This document shows, piece after piece, positions 7,295 through 17,673 of a stretch of DNA of 64,000 nucleotides. The stretch is taken from assembly GCA_900472295.1 (NCBI GenBank), contig UCIA01000002.1:248001-312000 (forward strand), given 5' to 3'. How positions within the stretch are numbered: position 1 is the first letter of the stretch; each line of letters begins with the position of its first letter. A program made the position numbers and the translations under genes. The stretch is from Hyphomicrobiales bacterium. Its GTDB lineage: Bacteria > Pseudomonadota > Alphaproteobacteria > Rhizobiales > Rhizobiaceae. Below the pieces are notes generated by a model. It searched no databases, was not told where the DNA came from, and saw only the letters and a list, made by a program, of their open reading frames with translations.

Positions 7295-8131
7295 CTATCG
7301 CGCCATGAAGACGGGTATCGATTGCCCCTCAAGCACAGACTTGGTGACACCGCCGAAGATTCTCTCGCGCAACCGGGAATGACCGTAGGCGCCCATGACC
7401 ATCAGCTCGGCCGCGACATCGCCGGAATGCTGGCGCAGCACGTCGGCAACCGAATGGTTCGCGCTTGGCAGCCGCTCGACCGTAACCTTCACGCCATGCC
7501 GCGCAAGATAGGCGGCGGCATCGGCTCCGGGTTCCGCGCCGTGATGGAACTCGTCCTCGATCGGGTCGACCATCACGAGATGAACCTCTTCCGCACTTTT
7601 CAGCATGTCGAGCGACTCACGAACGGCGCGCGATGATTCAAGCCGGGCGTCCCATGCGACCAGGATTCGCTTCGGCCTCAACGTAGGCCGGGAGCCCTCG
7701 GGAACAAGCAGGATGGGTTTTCCTGATGAGAACAGCACGCCCTGAATGACTTTATCCCTCAGCGATGGGCTTCTCAGCAGGTCTGGCCCCAGAATTGTCA
7801 GGTCTGCATAGCGGGCGCGCCTCCCGATGACATCGTCCGCCCAGCCTATGTCGGGATATTCCTCGCTCAGATCGCCCGATACTGCACTGTGGGACAGAAA
7901 GGCGCTGACGGTCGAAGTTCGATCCTTGAGCCTCTTGACCTCGGCCTGACGCTCCTCAAGCCAGGCTGGCGAGACAACAGCAACATACGCGCCGCCAGAG
8001 GGTGGTGCGGCCAACTCGAGAACGAGGACGGAAAGATGGGCGCCGATCTCTTCGCACAAGCCAGCAGCGAGCTTTAGATCGCCTTCGCCCTGGTTCGGTC
8101 CAGTAACCGTAAGCAGAGTCCTGAAAGTCAC
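7295..8131 (-). CDS. double-domain universal stress protein
   Basis: Protein of 278 aa with two UspA folds (about 1-140 and 150-278). The second keeps the ATP-binding G-2x-G-9x-G(T) motif in MGAYGHSRLRERIFGGVTKS, while the first is degenerate, as is usual in this class. The start is GTG 8131, preceded by GGAG at the right distance; the protein begins MTFRTLLTVTGPNQGEG. It is monocistronic and converges on the PNPOx-like gene. An FNR/FixK box of the TTGCG type lies at 8203-8216, about 79 bp upstream. Likely binds ATP and supports survival in low O2; the biochemical role of these tandem Usps is unknown. Confidence 0.88.
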   Translation of the reverse strand: MTFRTLLTVTGPNQGEGDLKLAAGLCEEIGAHLSVLVLELAAPPSGGAYVAVVSPAWLEERQAEVKRLKDRTSTVSAFLSHSAVSGDLSEEYPDIGWADDVIGRRARYADLTILGPDLLRSPSLRDKVIQGVLFSSGKPILLVPEGSRPTLRPKRILVAWDARLESSRAVRESLDMLKSAEEVHLVMVDPIEDEFHHGAEPGADAAAYLARHGVKVTVERLPSANHSVADVLRQHSGDVAAELMVMGAYGHSRLRERIFGGVTKSVLEGQSIPVFMAR

Positions 8132-8202
8132 GGCAGCAACTCCTCATTTCGAGTGAAGTTCAATCACTGCTGAAGCGTAAGCGAGATGGGTTGGAGCGTT
8201 CA

Positions 8203-8216
8203 TTGCGCTAGATCAA
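8203..8216. promoter_or_regulatory. FixK-type box for stress-protein gene
   Basis: TTGCGCTAGATCAA fits the rhizobial FixK pattern TTG(A/C)-N6-(T/G)CAA and lies upstream of the minus-strand gene starting at 8131. The neighbouring site at 8238 belongs to the divergent cytochrome gene. Confidence 0.72.
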
Positions 8217-8237
8217 TCGCCTTGGGTGCGACCGCAT

Positions 8238-8251
8238 TTGATCCGTATCAA
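8238..8251. promoter_or_regulatory. FNR/FixK box for cytochrome c operon
   Basis: TTGATCCGTATCAA, a full TTGAT-N4-ATCAA match, centred about 60 bp before the ATG of the cytochrome gene at 8305. Confidence 0.8.
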
Positions 8252-8304
8252 CGTCCTCGCGAGCCAAGGCTGTAGGCTTCCACCAATCAGTCGGGGAAAC
8301 GCAG

Positions 8305-8703
8305 ATGAAATTTCCGATCGCGGTGGCTCTCGCAGGTTTGGCCTTCAATGCCGCCGCCGCCGAGGAACTTGGCAACGGCAAGACGGAATACACGAACTCT
8401 TGCGCCGTCTGCCACGGTCCCGAAGGCAAGGGCGATGGACCGCTTGGCGACGAATTGATGAAGCGGCCGGCTGACCTCACGCGTCTTTCGAAAGCCAATG
8501 GCGGCGCGTTCCCCTACTGGCGCGTTTTTGCCATGATCGACGGCCGCACCATTGTGCCGGAGCATGGCGATCAAGACATGCCGGTCTGGGGCCGACAATT
8601 CCTTCCTGATGACGCCACGAAATACGGCCCCAACGCCGGAGAAATCGTCACCGAGGAACGGATCCATGAGCTGGCCGGTTATGTGCAGACGCTGCAGCAA
8701 TAG
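8305..8703 (+). CDS. c-type cytochrome, periplasmic
   Basis: Protein of 132 aa with a short signal peptide (about 1-19, AFNAAAA), a single heme motif CAVCH (Cys33, Cys36, His37) followed by GPEGKGDGPLG, and a likely axial Met92 in DQDMPVWG. The GxxGKGDGP context is typical of cytochrome c modules that accompany oxidases and dehydrogenases. ATG follows GGGGAAACGCAG. It is the first gene after the box at 8238, with the APH/ATPase gene 48 bp further on. Its redox partner is unknown; low-O2 electron transfer is inferred from the box. Confidence 0.87.
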   Translation: MKFPIAVALAGLAFNAAAAEELGNGKTEYTNSCAVCHGPEGKGDGPLGDELMKRPADLTRLSKANGGAFPYWRVFAMIDGRTIVPEHGDQDMPVWGRQFLPDDATKYGPNAGEIVTEERIHELAGYVQTLQQ

Positions 8704-8751
8704 CTCCCGAATGGCCAATGTTGCGTGGTGCAGAATACGAAGGAAACGGAA

Positions 8752-10305
8752 ATGATCGTTGACGACCAGCAAGCCGCCGTCGCGTTTCTGCTCGATCCAT
8801 CCTCGTATGGTGCGGCCGGACCTGTCGAGGCGATCGAAACCCATATTTCGCTAATTTTTCTGACTGGCGAACGCGCCTATAAGATGAAGCGGGCGGTCAA
8901 ACTGCCCTATGTCGATTTCTCGGTGCCAACCCTTAGGCTGGCCGCCTGCGAGAAAGAGGTGGAACTCAACTCGAAGACCGCGCCCGGCCTTTATCTGGGG
9001 GTGCGGCACACCACGCGTGAAGCCGACGGCAAACTGGCTTTTGACGGCATGGGGCAAATGGTCGATGCGGCGATCGAGATGGTCCGCTTCGACCAATCGA
9101 AGCTCCTCGATCGGATGGCGATCGCCGGAGAATTGACGCCGGCGCTGATGACTGCGGTTGCGCGCATGATCGTGGGCTACCACCGTGCCGCGCCGACAGT
9201 CCACAATGGCAGCGGCTCTTTGAATCTGGCTGGCGTGCTCGACATCAACGAGGCTGGCTTTGCCACCAGCCATGTTTTCACACAGGCGCAAATCGGACCC
9301 TTTGCCAAGGCCTTCCGCACAACCCTCGCCCGGCATTCCGAATTGCTCGACCGCAGGGAAGCCGCGGGCAAGGTCCGCCGGTGCCACGGCGATCTGCATC
9401 TGCGCAACATCTGCCTTTTCGACGGCGAGCCCCGCCTCTTCGATTGCATCGAATTCAACGACCAGATCGCCAGCATCGACGTTCTATACGACCTTGCCTT
9501 CCTGTTGATGGACCTTTGGCATCGCGGTTTTCCGCAGCTCGCCAATCTTGTGATGAACCGCTATCTCGACGAAGCCGACGATGAAGATGGGTTCGTCCTG
9601 CTGCCCTTTTTCATGGCGGTGCGGGCAGCCGTGCGCGCTCATGTCACCGCAACACAGGTCGAGGAAGGCAGCGCCGATTCCGATCGCCTGAATGCCGAGG
9701 CCAGATCCTATTTCGCCCTTGCCCGGACTTTGCTCCAGGAAACATCGCCGCAGCTGGTTGCCATCGGCGGTCTCAGCGGCTCCGGCAAGACGACCGTTGC
9801 GGAGGCGCTCGCCGCACATGTCGGGGCGCCGCCCGGCGCCCGCATCGTCGAAAGCGACCGTATCCGCAAGGCCATGCACGGTGTCCCTGCCGAAACGCGG
9901 CTGCCGGGCAAAGCTTATCGGCCGGAGGTATCGGACCGCGTCTATCGCGAAATGGCATGGCGCGCCGGCCTGATCCTTGCGGAGGGTGGATCGGTTGTCG
10001 CTGACGCCGTGTTTGACAGGCCTGCCGATCGTGACCGTATCGAGAAGGTGGCAAGCGTCAGGGGCGTGGCTGTCGCGGGGTTCTGGCTGGACGCGGATCC
10101 GCCTGTTCTGTGGCAACGGGTCAGCGATCGTAAGGGTGGCCCTTCCGACGCGACGATCGATATCCTTTCGCGGCAATTGCAGCGAAACGCCACCCAAACG
10201 AGCTGGCGCAAGATCAATGCCGAAGGGAAACTTGCCGACATCGTCACAGAGCTGAGAAGGTTCTCCGACAGCGATGCGTCCGAGACACTGCGCACGGCCT
10301 CCTGA
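8752..10305 (+). CDS. bifunctional APH-like kinase / AAA P-loop ATP-binding protein
   Basis: Protein of 517 aa in two parts. The N-terminal aminoglycoside-phosphotransferase-like kinase (about 1-310) has the catalytic loop CHGDLHLRN (His212) and LFDCIEFND. The C-terminal P-loop kinase (about 330-500) has Walker A GGLSGSGKTT (near 339-348). The true substrate is unknown; antibiotic resistance is not implied. ATG 8752, behind AAGGAAACG, is preferred to the GTG at 8725. The same two-domain architecture is found in mycobacterial Rv2004c of the DosR regulon, next to universal stress proteins there too (recalled). Cotranscribed with the cytochrome c gene; converges with the acyl-CoA synthetase gene. 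Confidence 0.85.
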   Translation: MIVDDQQAAVAFLLDPSSYGAAGPVEAIETHISLIFLTGERAYKMKRAVKLPYVDFSVPTLRLAACEKEVELNSKTAPGLYLGVRHTTREADGKLAFDGMGQMVDAAIEMVRFDQSKLLDRMAIAGELTPALMTAVARMIVGYHRAAPTVHNGSGSLNLAGVLDINEAGFATSHVFTQAQIGPFAKAFRTTLARHSELLDRREAAGKVRRCHGDLHLRNICLFDGEPRLFDCIEFNDQIASIDVLYDLAFLLMDLWHRGFPQLANLVMNRYLDEADDEDGFVLLPFFMAVRAAVRAHVTATQVEEGSADSDRLNAEARSYFALARTLLQETSPQLVAIGGLSGSGKTTVAEALAAHVGAPPGARIVESDRIRKAMHGVPAETRLPGKAYRPEVSDRVYREMAWRAGLILAEGGSVVADAVFDRPADRDRIEKVASVRGVAVAGFWLDADPPVLWQRVSDRKGGPSDATIDILSRQLQRNATQTSWRKINAEGKLADIVTELRRFSDSDASETLRTAS

Positions 10306-10328
10306 AAGGTGCGGGCAGGTGATCGACC

Positions 10329-13010
10329 TTAACGCAGTTGGAGCCGAGCCTCGACAAGGCCAGGTTCGTCCGGAAGATGCGCGATCGAGAAGCCGAATTC
10401 GCGGCACATGGCCAGCATCTTCGTGTTCTCGCTGAGCACGATGCCTTCTATCCGTTCGATCCCATCGGCCTTTGCATAATCGACGATCTGCCTGAGCAAT
10501 TCCCAACCCAGACCGTGACCCTGCAAATCCGTGCGCACCAGCAGGGCGTATTCTGCAACAGCGCGGTCCGGATCGCAGGAAAGCCGGCTGATGCCCGCCA
10601 AAGCGCCGGTGTGTATGTCCAGGGCGACGAAAGCCATGTTGCGGTCGTAGTCGAGTTGGGTGAGCCGTTTCAGCATCTGGTCGGAGAAGCTCTTGCGCGG
10701 CGACAGAAAACGCAGCCGCAGATCGTCCGGTGAAATCCTGGCAAGGAATTCGGGATAGAGCGCGATGTCGGCCGGCTTGATCGGCCGGATGCGATAGTGC
10801 GTGCCGCCTCCCGAAAACGCCTTTTCCCAACCCGACGGATAAGGCCTGATGGCAAGCGCCGCGTTCGGCCCCGCCTCCTCCACGCGTTCCGGCTCGATCT
10901 CGATACGGGCATCGAGCGCAACCACACCCTCGGCGTCGGCCAGCAGCGGATTGATGTCCATCGAAACCAGGCACGGAAAGTCGACGGTCATCTGCGACAG
11001 GCCGTTGAGTGCTGCAATGATCGCGTGCCGGTTCGCCGGCTTGCGATCGCGGAATCCGGCAAGCAAGCGGCCGATCCGCGTTTGCGCGATCAGGTCACCG
11101 GCAAGAACGTCGTCGAGCGGTGGCAAGGCGATCGATGTATCATCCATAACCTCGACCGCGACGCCGCCGGCTCCAAACAGGATGGCCGGCCCGAAGATCG
11201 GATCCCGGCTCATACCGAGGATGAGTTCCTGCGCCTGCTTTCGCATCACCATCGGTTGGACGGCATAACCATTAATATCGGCTTGCGGTGCGTGCTTGCG
11301 CACACGCGCCTCGATCGCGCGTGCCGCAGCTCCGGCGGCAGCGGCATCGGCAATGTTGAGCACCACCCCGCCAATGTCAGATTTGTGCGAGATTGCCTTG
11401 GACAGCAGCTTGACGACGACATGTTCAGACGTCTTGAGGAGCTGGCCGGCCACCACCTCTGCTTCGGCAGGAGATTTGGCGACGACCGTGTCGGGCACCG
11501 GGATGCCGTAGGCGGTAATTGCGGCCTTGGCTTCCGGTTCGGTCAGCATTCGCCGCCCCTCCTTCGCGACCTGCCTGAAAATGGCGAGCACGGCTTCCCG
11601 ATCGCTCGTGACGTCCTCGCTGTGGCTCGACGGCGTGCGCATCAATGCCCGCTGGGCACGCGACCATTCGCTTAGGTAGGAGACGGCCGTTGCCGCGTCA
11701 GCCGGCGTTTCAAAACTGGCAATGCCGGCATTCTGAAGGATTTGCCGCCCGGCGCGCGCCGTGTGTTCACCGAGCCAGCAGGTCAGGACCGGTTTGCCGG
11801 CGATCATGCCTTCCCTTGTGAGTTCTGACACCGCGCTGGCCGCGGCAAGCGGCGAGCCCAGCCCCGTTGGACAATTCATCACCAGAACAACGTCCGTTCC
11901 GGGGTCGGCTGCTACAGCTTCGAGGGCGGCCTTGTAGCGCTCCGGCGGGGCATCGCCGATGATGTCGACCGGATTGGCGTGCGACCAGGTTGGAGGCAAT
12001 ACAGCATTCAGGCGTTCGATGGTGGCGGGTGACAGCGCGGCCAGTTCCCCTTGGCAGTCCATGAGTTGATCGATAGCCAATACCCCTGCCCCGCCGCCAT
12101 TGGTGACGATGCCGACACGAGCCCGTTTGATCGGAGTGAAGCGGGCGATCGTTTCAGCGGCGTCAAACAGCTCGGTCAGGCCTTTGACGCGCAGGATGCC
12201 TGCGCGCAGCAAAGCCGCATCGACGACACGATCAGCCCCCGATAGCGCGCCGGTGTGGGTCGCAGCCGCTTTGGCCGATTGCTCGTGCCGACCGGATTTT
12301 ATCGCGATCACCGGTTTGACCCGTGCCGCCGCGCGGGCGGCCGATATGAACTTGCGCGGATTGGGAATAGTTTCGAGATACATCACGATGGCGCGCGTGT
12401 GCATATCGCCCGCCAGCATATCGAGGCAATCTCCCACGTCGACATCCGCCATGTCACCCAGGGAGACGATCTGCGAGAAGCCGACATTGTTGTCAGCGGC
12501 CCAGTCGATCAGCGACGTAGCAATGGCGCCGGACTGCGACAGCAGCGCTATGTTGCCTGGCTTGGCGGCCATATGCGCAAATCCGGCATTGAGTTTCAAA
12601 GGCGGGATCATCAGACCGACCGTGTTCGGCCCGATGATGCGGAAAAGATTGGGCTTGGCGGCGTCGAGCATGGCCTGACGCAGGCGGTTCTCGCGCGTAA
12701 GCCCGGCGGTGATCACGACCGCCGCCCGTGTGCCCTTGTCACCGAGCTCGCGCACGATGCCGGGGACCGTGTCCGGCGGCGTCACGATGACACCGAGGTC
12801 GGGAATCCCTGGCAGGTCGGCCGCCTTTGCGTAGCAGCTGCGACCAGCCACCTGCGAATATTTCGGGTTGACCGGCCAGATCTCGCCTTCGAATCCGCCA
12901 TTGACGATGTTGTCGAAGACGACACGGCCGACCGAGCCATCGCGCGCCGATGCCCCGAACACGGCAACCGACTTCGGAGCGAACGCATGGTCGAGATTTC
13001 GGATCGTCAC
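10329..13010 (-). CDS. NDP-forming acyl/acetyl-CoA synthetase fused to GNAT acetyltransferase
   Basis: Protein of 893 aa: CoA-binding domain (about 5-130), succinyl-CoA-synthetase-like flavodoxin region with the phospho-His candidate in ATHTGALSG (near 257), ATP-grasp domain (about 480-700), and a C-terminal GNAT domain (about 730-893) with the acetyl-CoA loop RTDLQGHGLGWELL. This is the Pat/PatZ-like architecture. Relatives either make acetyl-CoA from acetate with ADP formation or, with an inactive synthetase part, acetylate lysines of other proteins. The THTGALSG histidine is kept, so synthetase activity is possible. ATG 13010 gives the standard start. A FixK-type box lies 53-66 bp upstream, shared with the divergent DUF302 operon. 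Confidence 0.88.
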   Translation of the reverse strand: MTIRNLDHAFAPKSVAVFGASARDGSVGRVVFDNIVNGGFEGEIWPVNPKYSQVAGRSCYAKAADLPGIPDLGVIVTPPDTVPGIVRELGDKGTRAAVVITAGLTRENRLRQAMLDAAKPNLFRIIGPNTVGLMIPPLKLNAGFAHMAAKPGNIALLSQSGAIATSLIDWAADNNVGFSQIVSLGDMADVDVGDCLDMLAGDMHTRAIVMYLETIPNPRKFISAARAAARVKPVIAIKSGRHEQSAKAAATHTGALSGADRVVDAALLRAGILRVKGLTELFDAAETIARFTPIKRARVGIVTNGGGAGVLAIDQLMDCQGELAALSPATIERLNAVLPPTWSHANPVDIIGDAPPERYKAALEAVAADPGTDVVLVMNCPTGLGSPLAAASAVSELTREGMIAGKPVLTCWLGEHTARAGRQILQNAGIASFETPADAATAVSYLSEWSRAQRALMRTPSSHSEDVTSDREAVLAIFRQVAKEGRRMLTEPEAKAAITAYGIPVPDTVVAKSPAEAEVVAGQLLKTSEHVVVKLLSKAISHKSDIGGVVLNIADAAAAGAAARAIEARVRKHAPQADINGYAVQPMVMRKQAQELILGMSRDPIFGPAILFGAGGVAVEVMDDTSIALPPLDDVLAGDLIAQTRIGRLLAGFRDRKPANRHAIIAALNGLSQMTVDFPCLVSMDINPLLADAEGVVALDARIEIEPERVEEAGPNAALAIRPYPSGWEKAFSGGGTHYRIRPIKPADIALYPEFLARISPDDLRLRFLSPRKSFSDQMLKRLTQLDYDRNMAFVALDIHTGALAGISRLSCDPDRAVAEYALLVRTDLQGHGLGWELLRQIVDYAKADGIERIEGIVLSENTKMLAMCREFGFSIAHLPDEPGLVEARLQLR

Positions 13011-13062
13011 CTCTAGCGTCTCCTATTCCTGGCGATCATCGCCAGTCGATCTTGCCCGTTCA

Positions 13063-13076
13063 TTGCGTTGGATCAA
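13063..13076. promoter_or_regulatory. FixK-type box between divergent units
   Basis: TTGCGTTGGATCAA fits TTG(A/C)-N6-(T/G)CAA. It sits 53 bp before the minus-strand synthetase-GNAT ATG and 89 bp before the DUF302 ATG on the plus strand, so it could act on either or both. Confidence 0.72.
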
Positions 13077-13164
13077 AGCGTTCTGTGGTTATAGCGATTA
13101 GCTCTTGCGCGAGGTCGCTCGCAAAGTGGCGACAATCTGTAGCGATCAACGATCGGAGAGTCGG

Positions 13165-13551
13165 ATGAGTTACTATTTCAGCAAGATCGTCGCCATGCCG
13201 TTCACAGCGGCAATCGACCACGTGACCGACAAGCTCGCAAGCAAGGGGTTTGGCGTTCTGACCTCGATCGATATCCAGCAGACCATGAAGGCCAAGCTTG
13301 GCGCAGATTTCAGGCCCTATGTGATCCTGGGCGCGTGCAATCCGCATTTCGCATGGCGCGCACTTCAGGCCGAAGACAAGATTGGAACCATGCTGCCCTG
13401 CAGTGTCATCGTCACCGAGGTCGAACCGGGAAAGGTGGAGGTCGCAGCGGTGGATCCGGTCGCTTCAATGGGCGCTATCGGCAATCGCGAGCTTGCGCAG
13501 GTCGCGAATGATGTGCGGCGCCTGCTCGAGGAGACGGTCCGCGAACTCTAG
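13165..13551 (+). CDS. DUF302 domain protein
   Basis: Protein of 128 aa starting MSYYFSKIVAMPFTAAID. It matches the DUF302 pattern: an ALxxxGFGVLTxID segment, a PYVILGACNPHFAWRAL core and CSVIVTE. The fold is a small alpha/beta domain; the function is unknown, though members often neighbour redox and metal genes. ATG 13165 has GGAGAG upstream. It leads a plus-strand run DUF302, P1B ATPase, thioredoxin 2, MgtC-like protein with gaps of 35, 22 and 13 bp, which looks like one operon under the 13063 box. Confidence 0.8.
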   Translation: MSYYFSKIVAMPFTAAIDHVTDKLASKGFGVLTSIDIQQTMKAKLGADFRPYVILGACNPHFAWRALQAEDKIGTMLPCSVIVTEVEPGKVEVAAVDPVASMGAIGNRELAQVANDVRRLLEETVREL

Positions 13552-13586
13552 CGCCAAAGGGGGCCATCCAGCTTGAGGGACATCGG

Positions 13587-15440
<1,854 letters not shown>

Positions 15441-15462
15441 TGGTCGAGAGCAAAATCGGTAA

Positions 15463-15918
15463 ATGACCATGGCACAGCAGAATCTGGTGGTTTGTAGCAA
15501 ATGCGGTGGGGTCAACCGCCTGCCGCCGGGCCGCAATGCAATGGAGGCGAAATGCGGAAAGTGCGGGAACAGGCTTTTTTCGGGGCATCCTGAAGACGTC
15601 GACGCCGCGATTTTCAATCATCAGATCGCGCGCAGCAGCCTGCCCGTTATCGTCGATATCTGGGCACCCTGGTGCGGCCCCTGCAAGATGATGGCGCCGG
15701 CATACGAAGCGGCCGCAACTGAACTGGAGCCGCATATCCGCATGATCAAGCTCAATTCCGAAAATGAGCAGGCTGTTGCGGCCAGGCTCGGCATTCGCGG
15801 CATCCCGACCATGATCCTCTTTCACGGCGGGCGCGAAATCGCGCGCACATCCGGCGCAATGACGGCAGGTCAGATCGTCAGGTGGGTTCGCGACCGCCTG
15901 CCGACGGTCGCCGCCTGA
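15463..15918 (+). CDS. trxC: thioredoxin 2 (zinc-ribbon thioredoxin)
   Basis: Protein of 151 aa: an N-terminal zinc ribbon with two CxxC pairs (CSKCGG and CGKCGN) joined to a thioredoxin domain with active site WCGPC and cis-Pro loop GIPTMILF. This is the TrxC layout and length. It reduces disulfides in the cytoplasm and is usually tied to oxidative stress. ATG 15463 or 15469 are both possible; the second gives MAQQNLVVCSKCGG. It lies 22 bp after the P1B ATPase and 13 bp before the MgtC-like gene, so it is inside the operon. Confidence 0.92.
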   Translation: MTMAQQNLVVCSKCGGVNRLPPGRNAMEAKCGKCGNRLFSGHPEDVDAAIFNHQIARSSLPVIVDIWAPWCGPCKMMAPAYEAAATELEPHIRMIKLNSENEQAVAARLGIRGIPTMILFHGGREIARTSGAMTAGQIVRWVRDRLPTVAA

Positions 15919-15931
15919 AGTCGCCGCGCCA

Positions 15932-17185
15932 ATGGACCCGCTCATCGCCCGGCTCGGACTGGCCCTCGCAATAGGTCTCCTCGTCGGCTTGGAGCGTGGC
16001 TGGCAGGAGCGGGATGCACCCGATCGCAGTCGAACGGCCGGCATCCGGACATTCGGTATATCCGGCCTGCTCGGCGGCGTGCTCGCCGCACTCGCCAACG
16101 CACTCGGCGCGGTATCCGTGCTGGTCGGCGGCTTCGTCGCCTTTGCAGCAATCTTCGCCTGGTACAAGGCGCGCGAGGCACTCCATGACGAGGATTTCAG
16201 CGTCACGAGCGTGATCGCGGGCCTGGGCGTTTTTGCCCTTGGCGCGCTTTCCGTCGCCGGCGATTATCGGGCGGCAGCTGCCGGTGGGGCCGCACTGGCG
16301 GCAATCCTGGCCAGCCGAGAAGTCCTGCACGGTCTTTTGAAGCGCCTGACCTGGGTCGAACTACGTTCGGCGCTGATCCTTGCGGTGATGACGGCGATCG
16401 TCTTGCCCCTGCTGCCAGACCGGACGATGGACCCGTGGGGCGGTTTCAATCCTTGGGAAGTCTGGTTCCTGACGGTGCTGATGGCCTCGATTTCGTTCGC
16501 CGGCTACGTGGCTGTTCGCATGCTGGGCAATACGCGTGGTCTGCTGGTCAGTTCGCTCACCGGTGCGATCGTCTCTTCCACAGCGGTGACCCTGGCGCTT
16601 GCCCGCAATGCCGCATCGGCAGGCAATCCGCTGCCGCTAGCCGGGGCGGCATCCCTGGCTGCAATGGTTTCAGTGCTCCGCGTCTGCACCGTGATTCTGA
16701 TCGTCGAGCCAAGCGTGATCGCATCGGTCGCCATTCCGGCGATTGCCGCGGCGCTGGCCTTCGCTGTCTGCGGCGCGTTGCTGCTGACCCGCGACAAAGG
16801 CAGCGGCGAAGGCAGTGCGATCGCGCACAATCCATTCGAACTGGGCCCGTTGCTGATCTTCGCCTTGCTCTTTGCCATCGTCGCGACTGCAAGTGCCGGG
16901 CTGGCCACTCAATTCGGTGGGCGCGGTCTGATGGCGAGTTCGGCGCTGGCCGGCGCATTCGATGTCGATGTTTCGGTGCTTGGCGCGCTGCGCCTGGTCA
17001 AGCATTCCGTGTCCGTCGAGACCGTGGGCCAGGCCGTGCTCGCGGCGCTGGCAGCAAACGCCATCGGTCGCCTTTCGCTCGCGGTATTTGCCGGTCCAGT
17101 CAGGTTCTGGTTGCCACTGGCTGCAGCAACCCTGATCGCCGCGACCCTGGGCATCTGCGCCCTCCTGTTGCTTGGTCGTGGATAG
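15932..17185 (+). CDS. MgtC/SapB-DUF4010 membrane protein
   Basis: Protein of 417 aa, almost entirely hydrophobic, with about a dozen membrane segments. The N-terminus carries the MgtC/SapB signature (LALAIGLLVGLERGWQER...GIRTFGISGLLGG, about 8-55); the remainder, with VLMASISFAGYVAVRMLG and GAIVSSTAVTLALAR, is DUF4010. The role is unclear: MgtC relates to growth in low Mg and acid stress, while DUF4010 fusions have no settled function. Last gene of the DUF302-P1B-trxC unit. The next FNR/FixK box begins only 22 bp after its stop. Confidence 0.82.
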   Translation: MDPLIARLGLALAIGLLVGLERGWQERDAPDRSRTAGIRTFGISGLLGGVLAALANALGAVSVLVGGFVAFAAIFAWYKAREALHDEDFSVTSVIAGLGVFALGALSVAGDYRAAAAGGAALAAILASREVLHGLLKRLTWVELRSALILAVMTAIVLPLLPDRTMDPWGGFNPWEVWFLTVLMASISFAGYVAVRMLGNTRGLLVSSLTGAIVSSTAVTLALARNAASAGNPLPLAGAASLAAMVSVLRVCTVILIVEPSVIASVAIPAIAAALAFAVCGALLLTRDKGSGEGSAIAHNPFELGPLLIFALLFAIVATASAGLATQFGGRGLMASSALAGAFDVDVSVLGALRLVKHSVSVETVGQAVLAALAANAIGRLSLAVFAGPVRFWLPLAAATLIAATLGICALLLLGRG

Positions 17186-17207
17186 AAGTGTTGTTCTCAA
17201 GCCTTCC

Positions 17208-17221
17208 TTGATGCGGATCAA
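17208..17221. promoter_or_regulatory. FNR/FixK box
   Basis: TTGATGCGGATCAA, a TTGAT-N4-ATCAA match, centred 56 bp before the ATG of the small gene at 17271. Confidence 0.8.
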
Positions 17222-17270
17222 GGGCCAGGTCCCGCCACCGCTCTATGAAACTCCGTGAAAGGAGTTCGCC

Positions 17271-17657
17271 ATGACCAATCTGAAAGATCTAACCCCGAAA
17301 TTCCGCAATGTCCGGCTGCTGCTGGCACGTGAAAAGGGCCGCCCGGAAGGCGACCGCGAAGAAGGCTACGACGTGCTGGCTCCCTTGACCGGCGAAGGAA
17401 CGATCGATGCGGAAGAGTGGAAATCGCACAGAGCCTCCTGCCGTGTTCGCCGGTTTCGCACCGGCGAGCAGGATCTGATCGGCCGGCTGAGGCGCAAGCC
17501 CGGCGGACAGTGGTATTTCGACTACGCCGAAGGCGACCGCGATGACGAAATCGGCTTTCATCTCGGCGACGAACGGTTCGTGACCGGTGAGTATGTGTCG
17601 ATCGAGCGCAACGGCGCCATGCATACCTATCAGGTAGCAAGGGTCGAGCGGCCTTGA
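17271..17657 (+). CDS. conserved hypothetical protein
   Basis: Protein of 128 aa, highly charged, starting MTNLKDLTPKFRNVRLLLAR. It has a compact beta-rich middle (WYFDYAEGDRDDEIGFHLGDERF) and ends GAMHTYQVARVERP. No signal peptide, membrane segment or catalytic motif is visible. The type recurs in rhizobial genomes near stress genes, but I know no function. GAAAGGAG lies 8 bp before ATG 17271. It has its own FNR/FixK box 50 bp upstream, so it should be a single-gene member of the low-O2 regulon. Confidence 0.65.
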   Translation: MTNLKDLTPKFRNVRLLLAREKGRPEGDREEGYDVLAPLTGEGTIDAEEWKSHRASCRVRRFRTGEQDLIGRLRRKPGGQWYFDYAEGDRDDEIGFHLGDERFVTGEYVSIERNGAMHTYQVARVERP

Positions 17658-17673
17658 CGCTTGGCGGCCAGGC

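Noticed and set aside
9484-10974. 496-codon frame on the minus strand reading into the synthetase-GNAT region
   Set aside because: It overlaps the APH-AAA gene and part of the synthetase gene in another frame; no family features and typical arginine/glycine-rich shadow composition.
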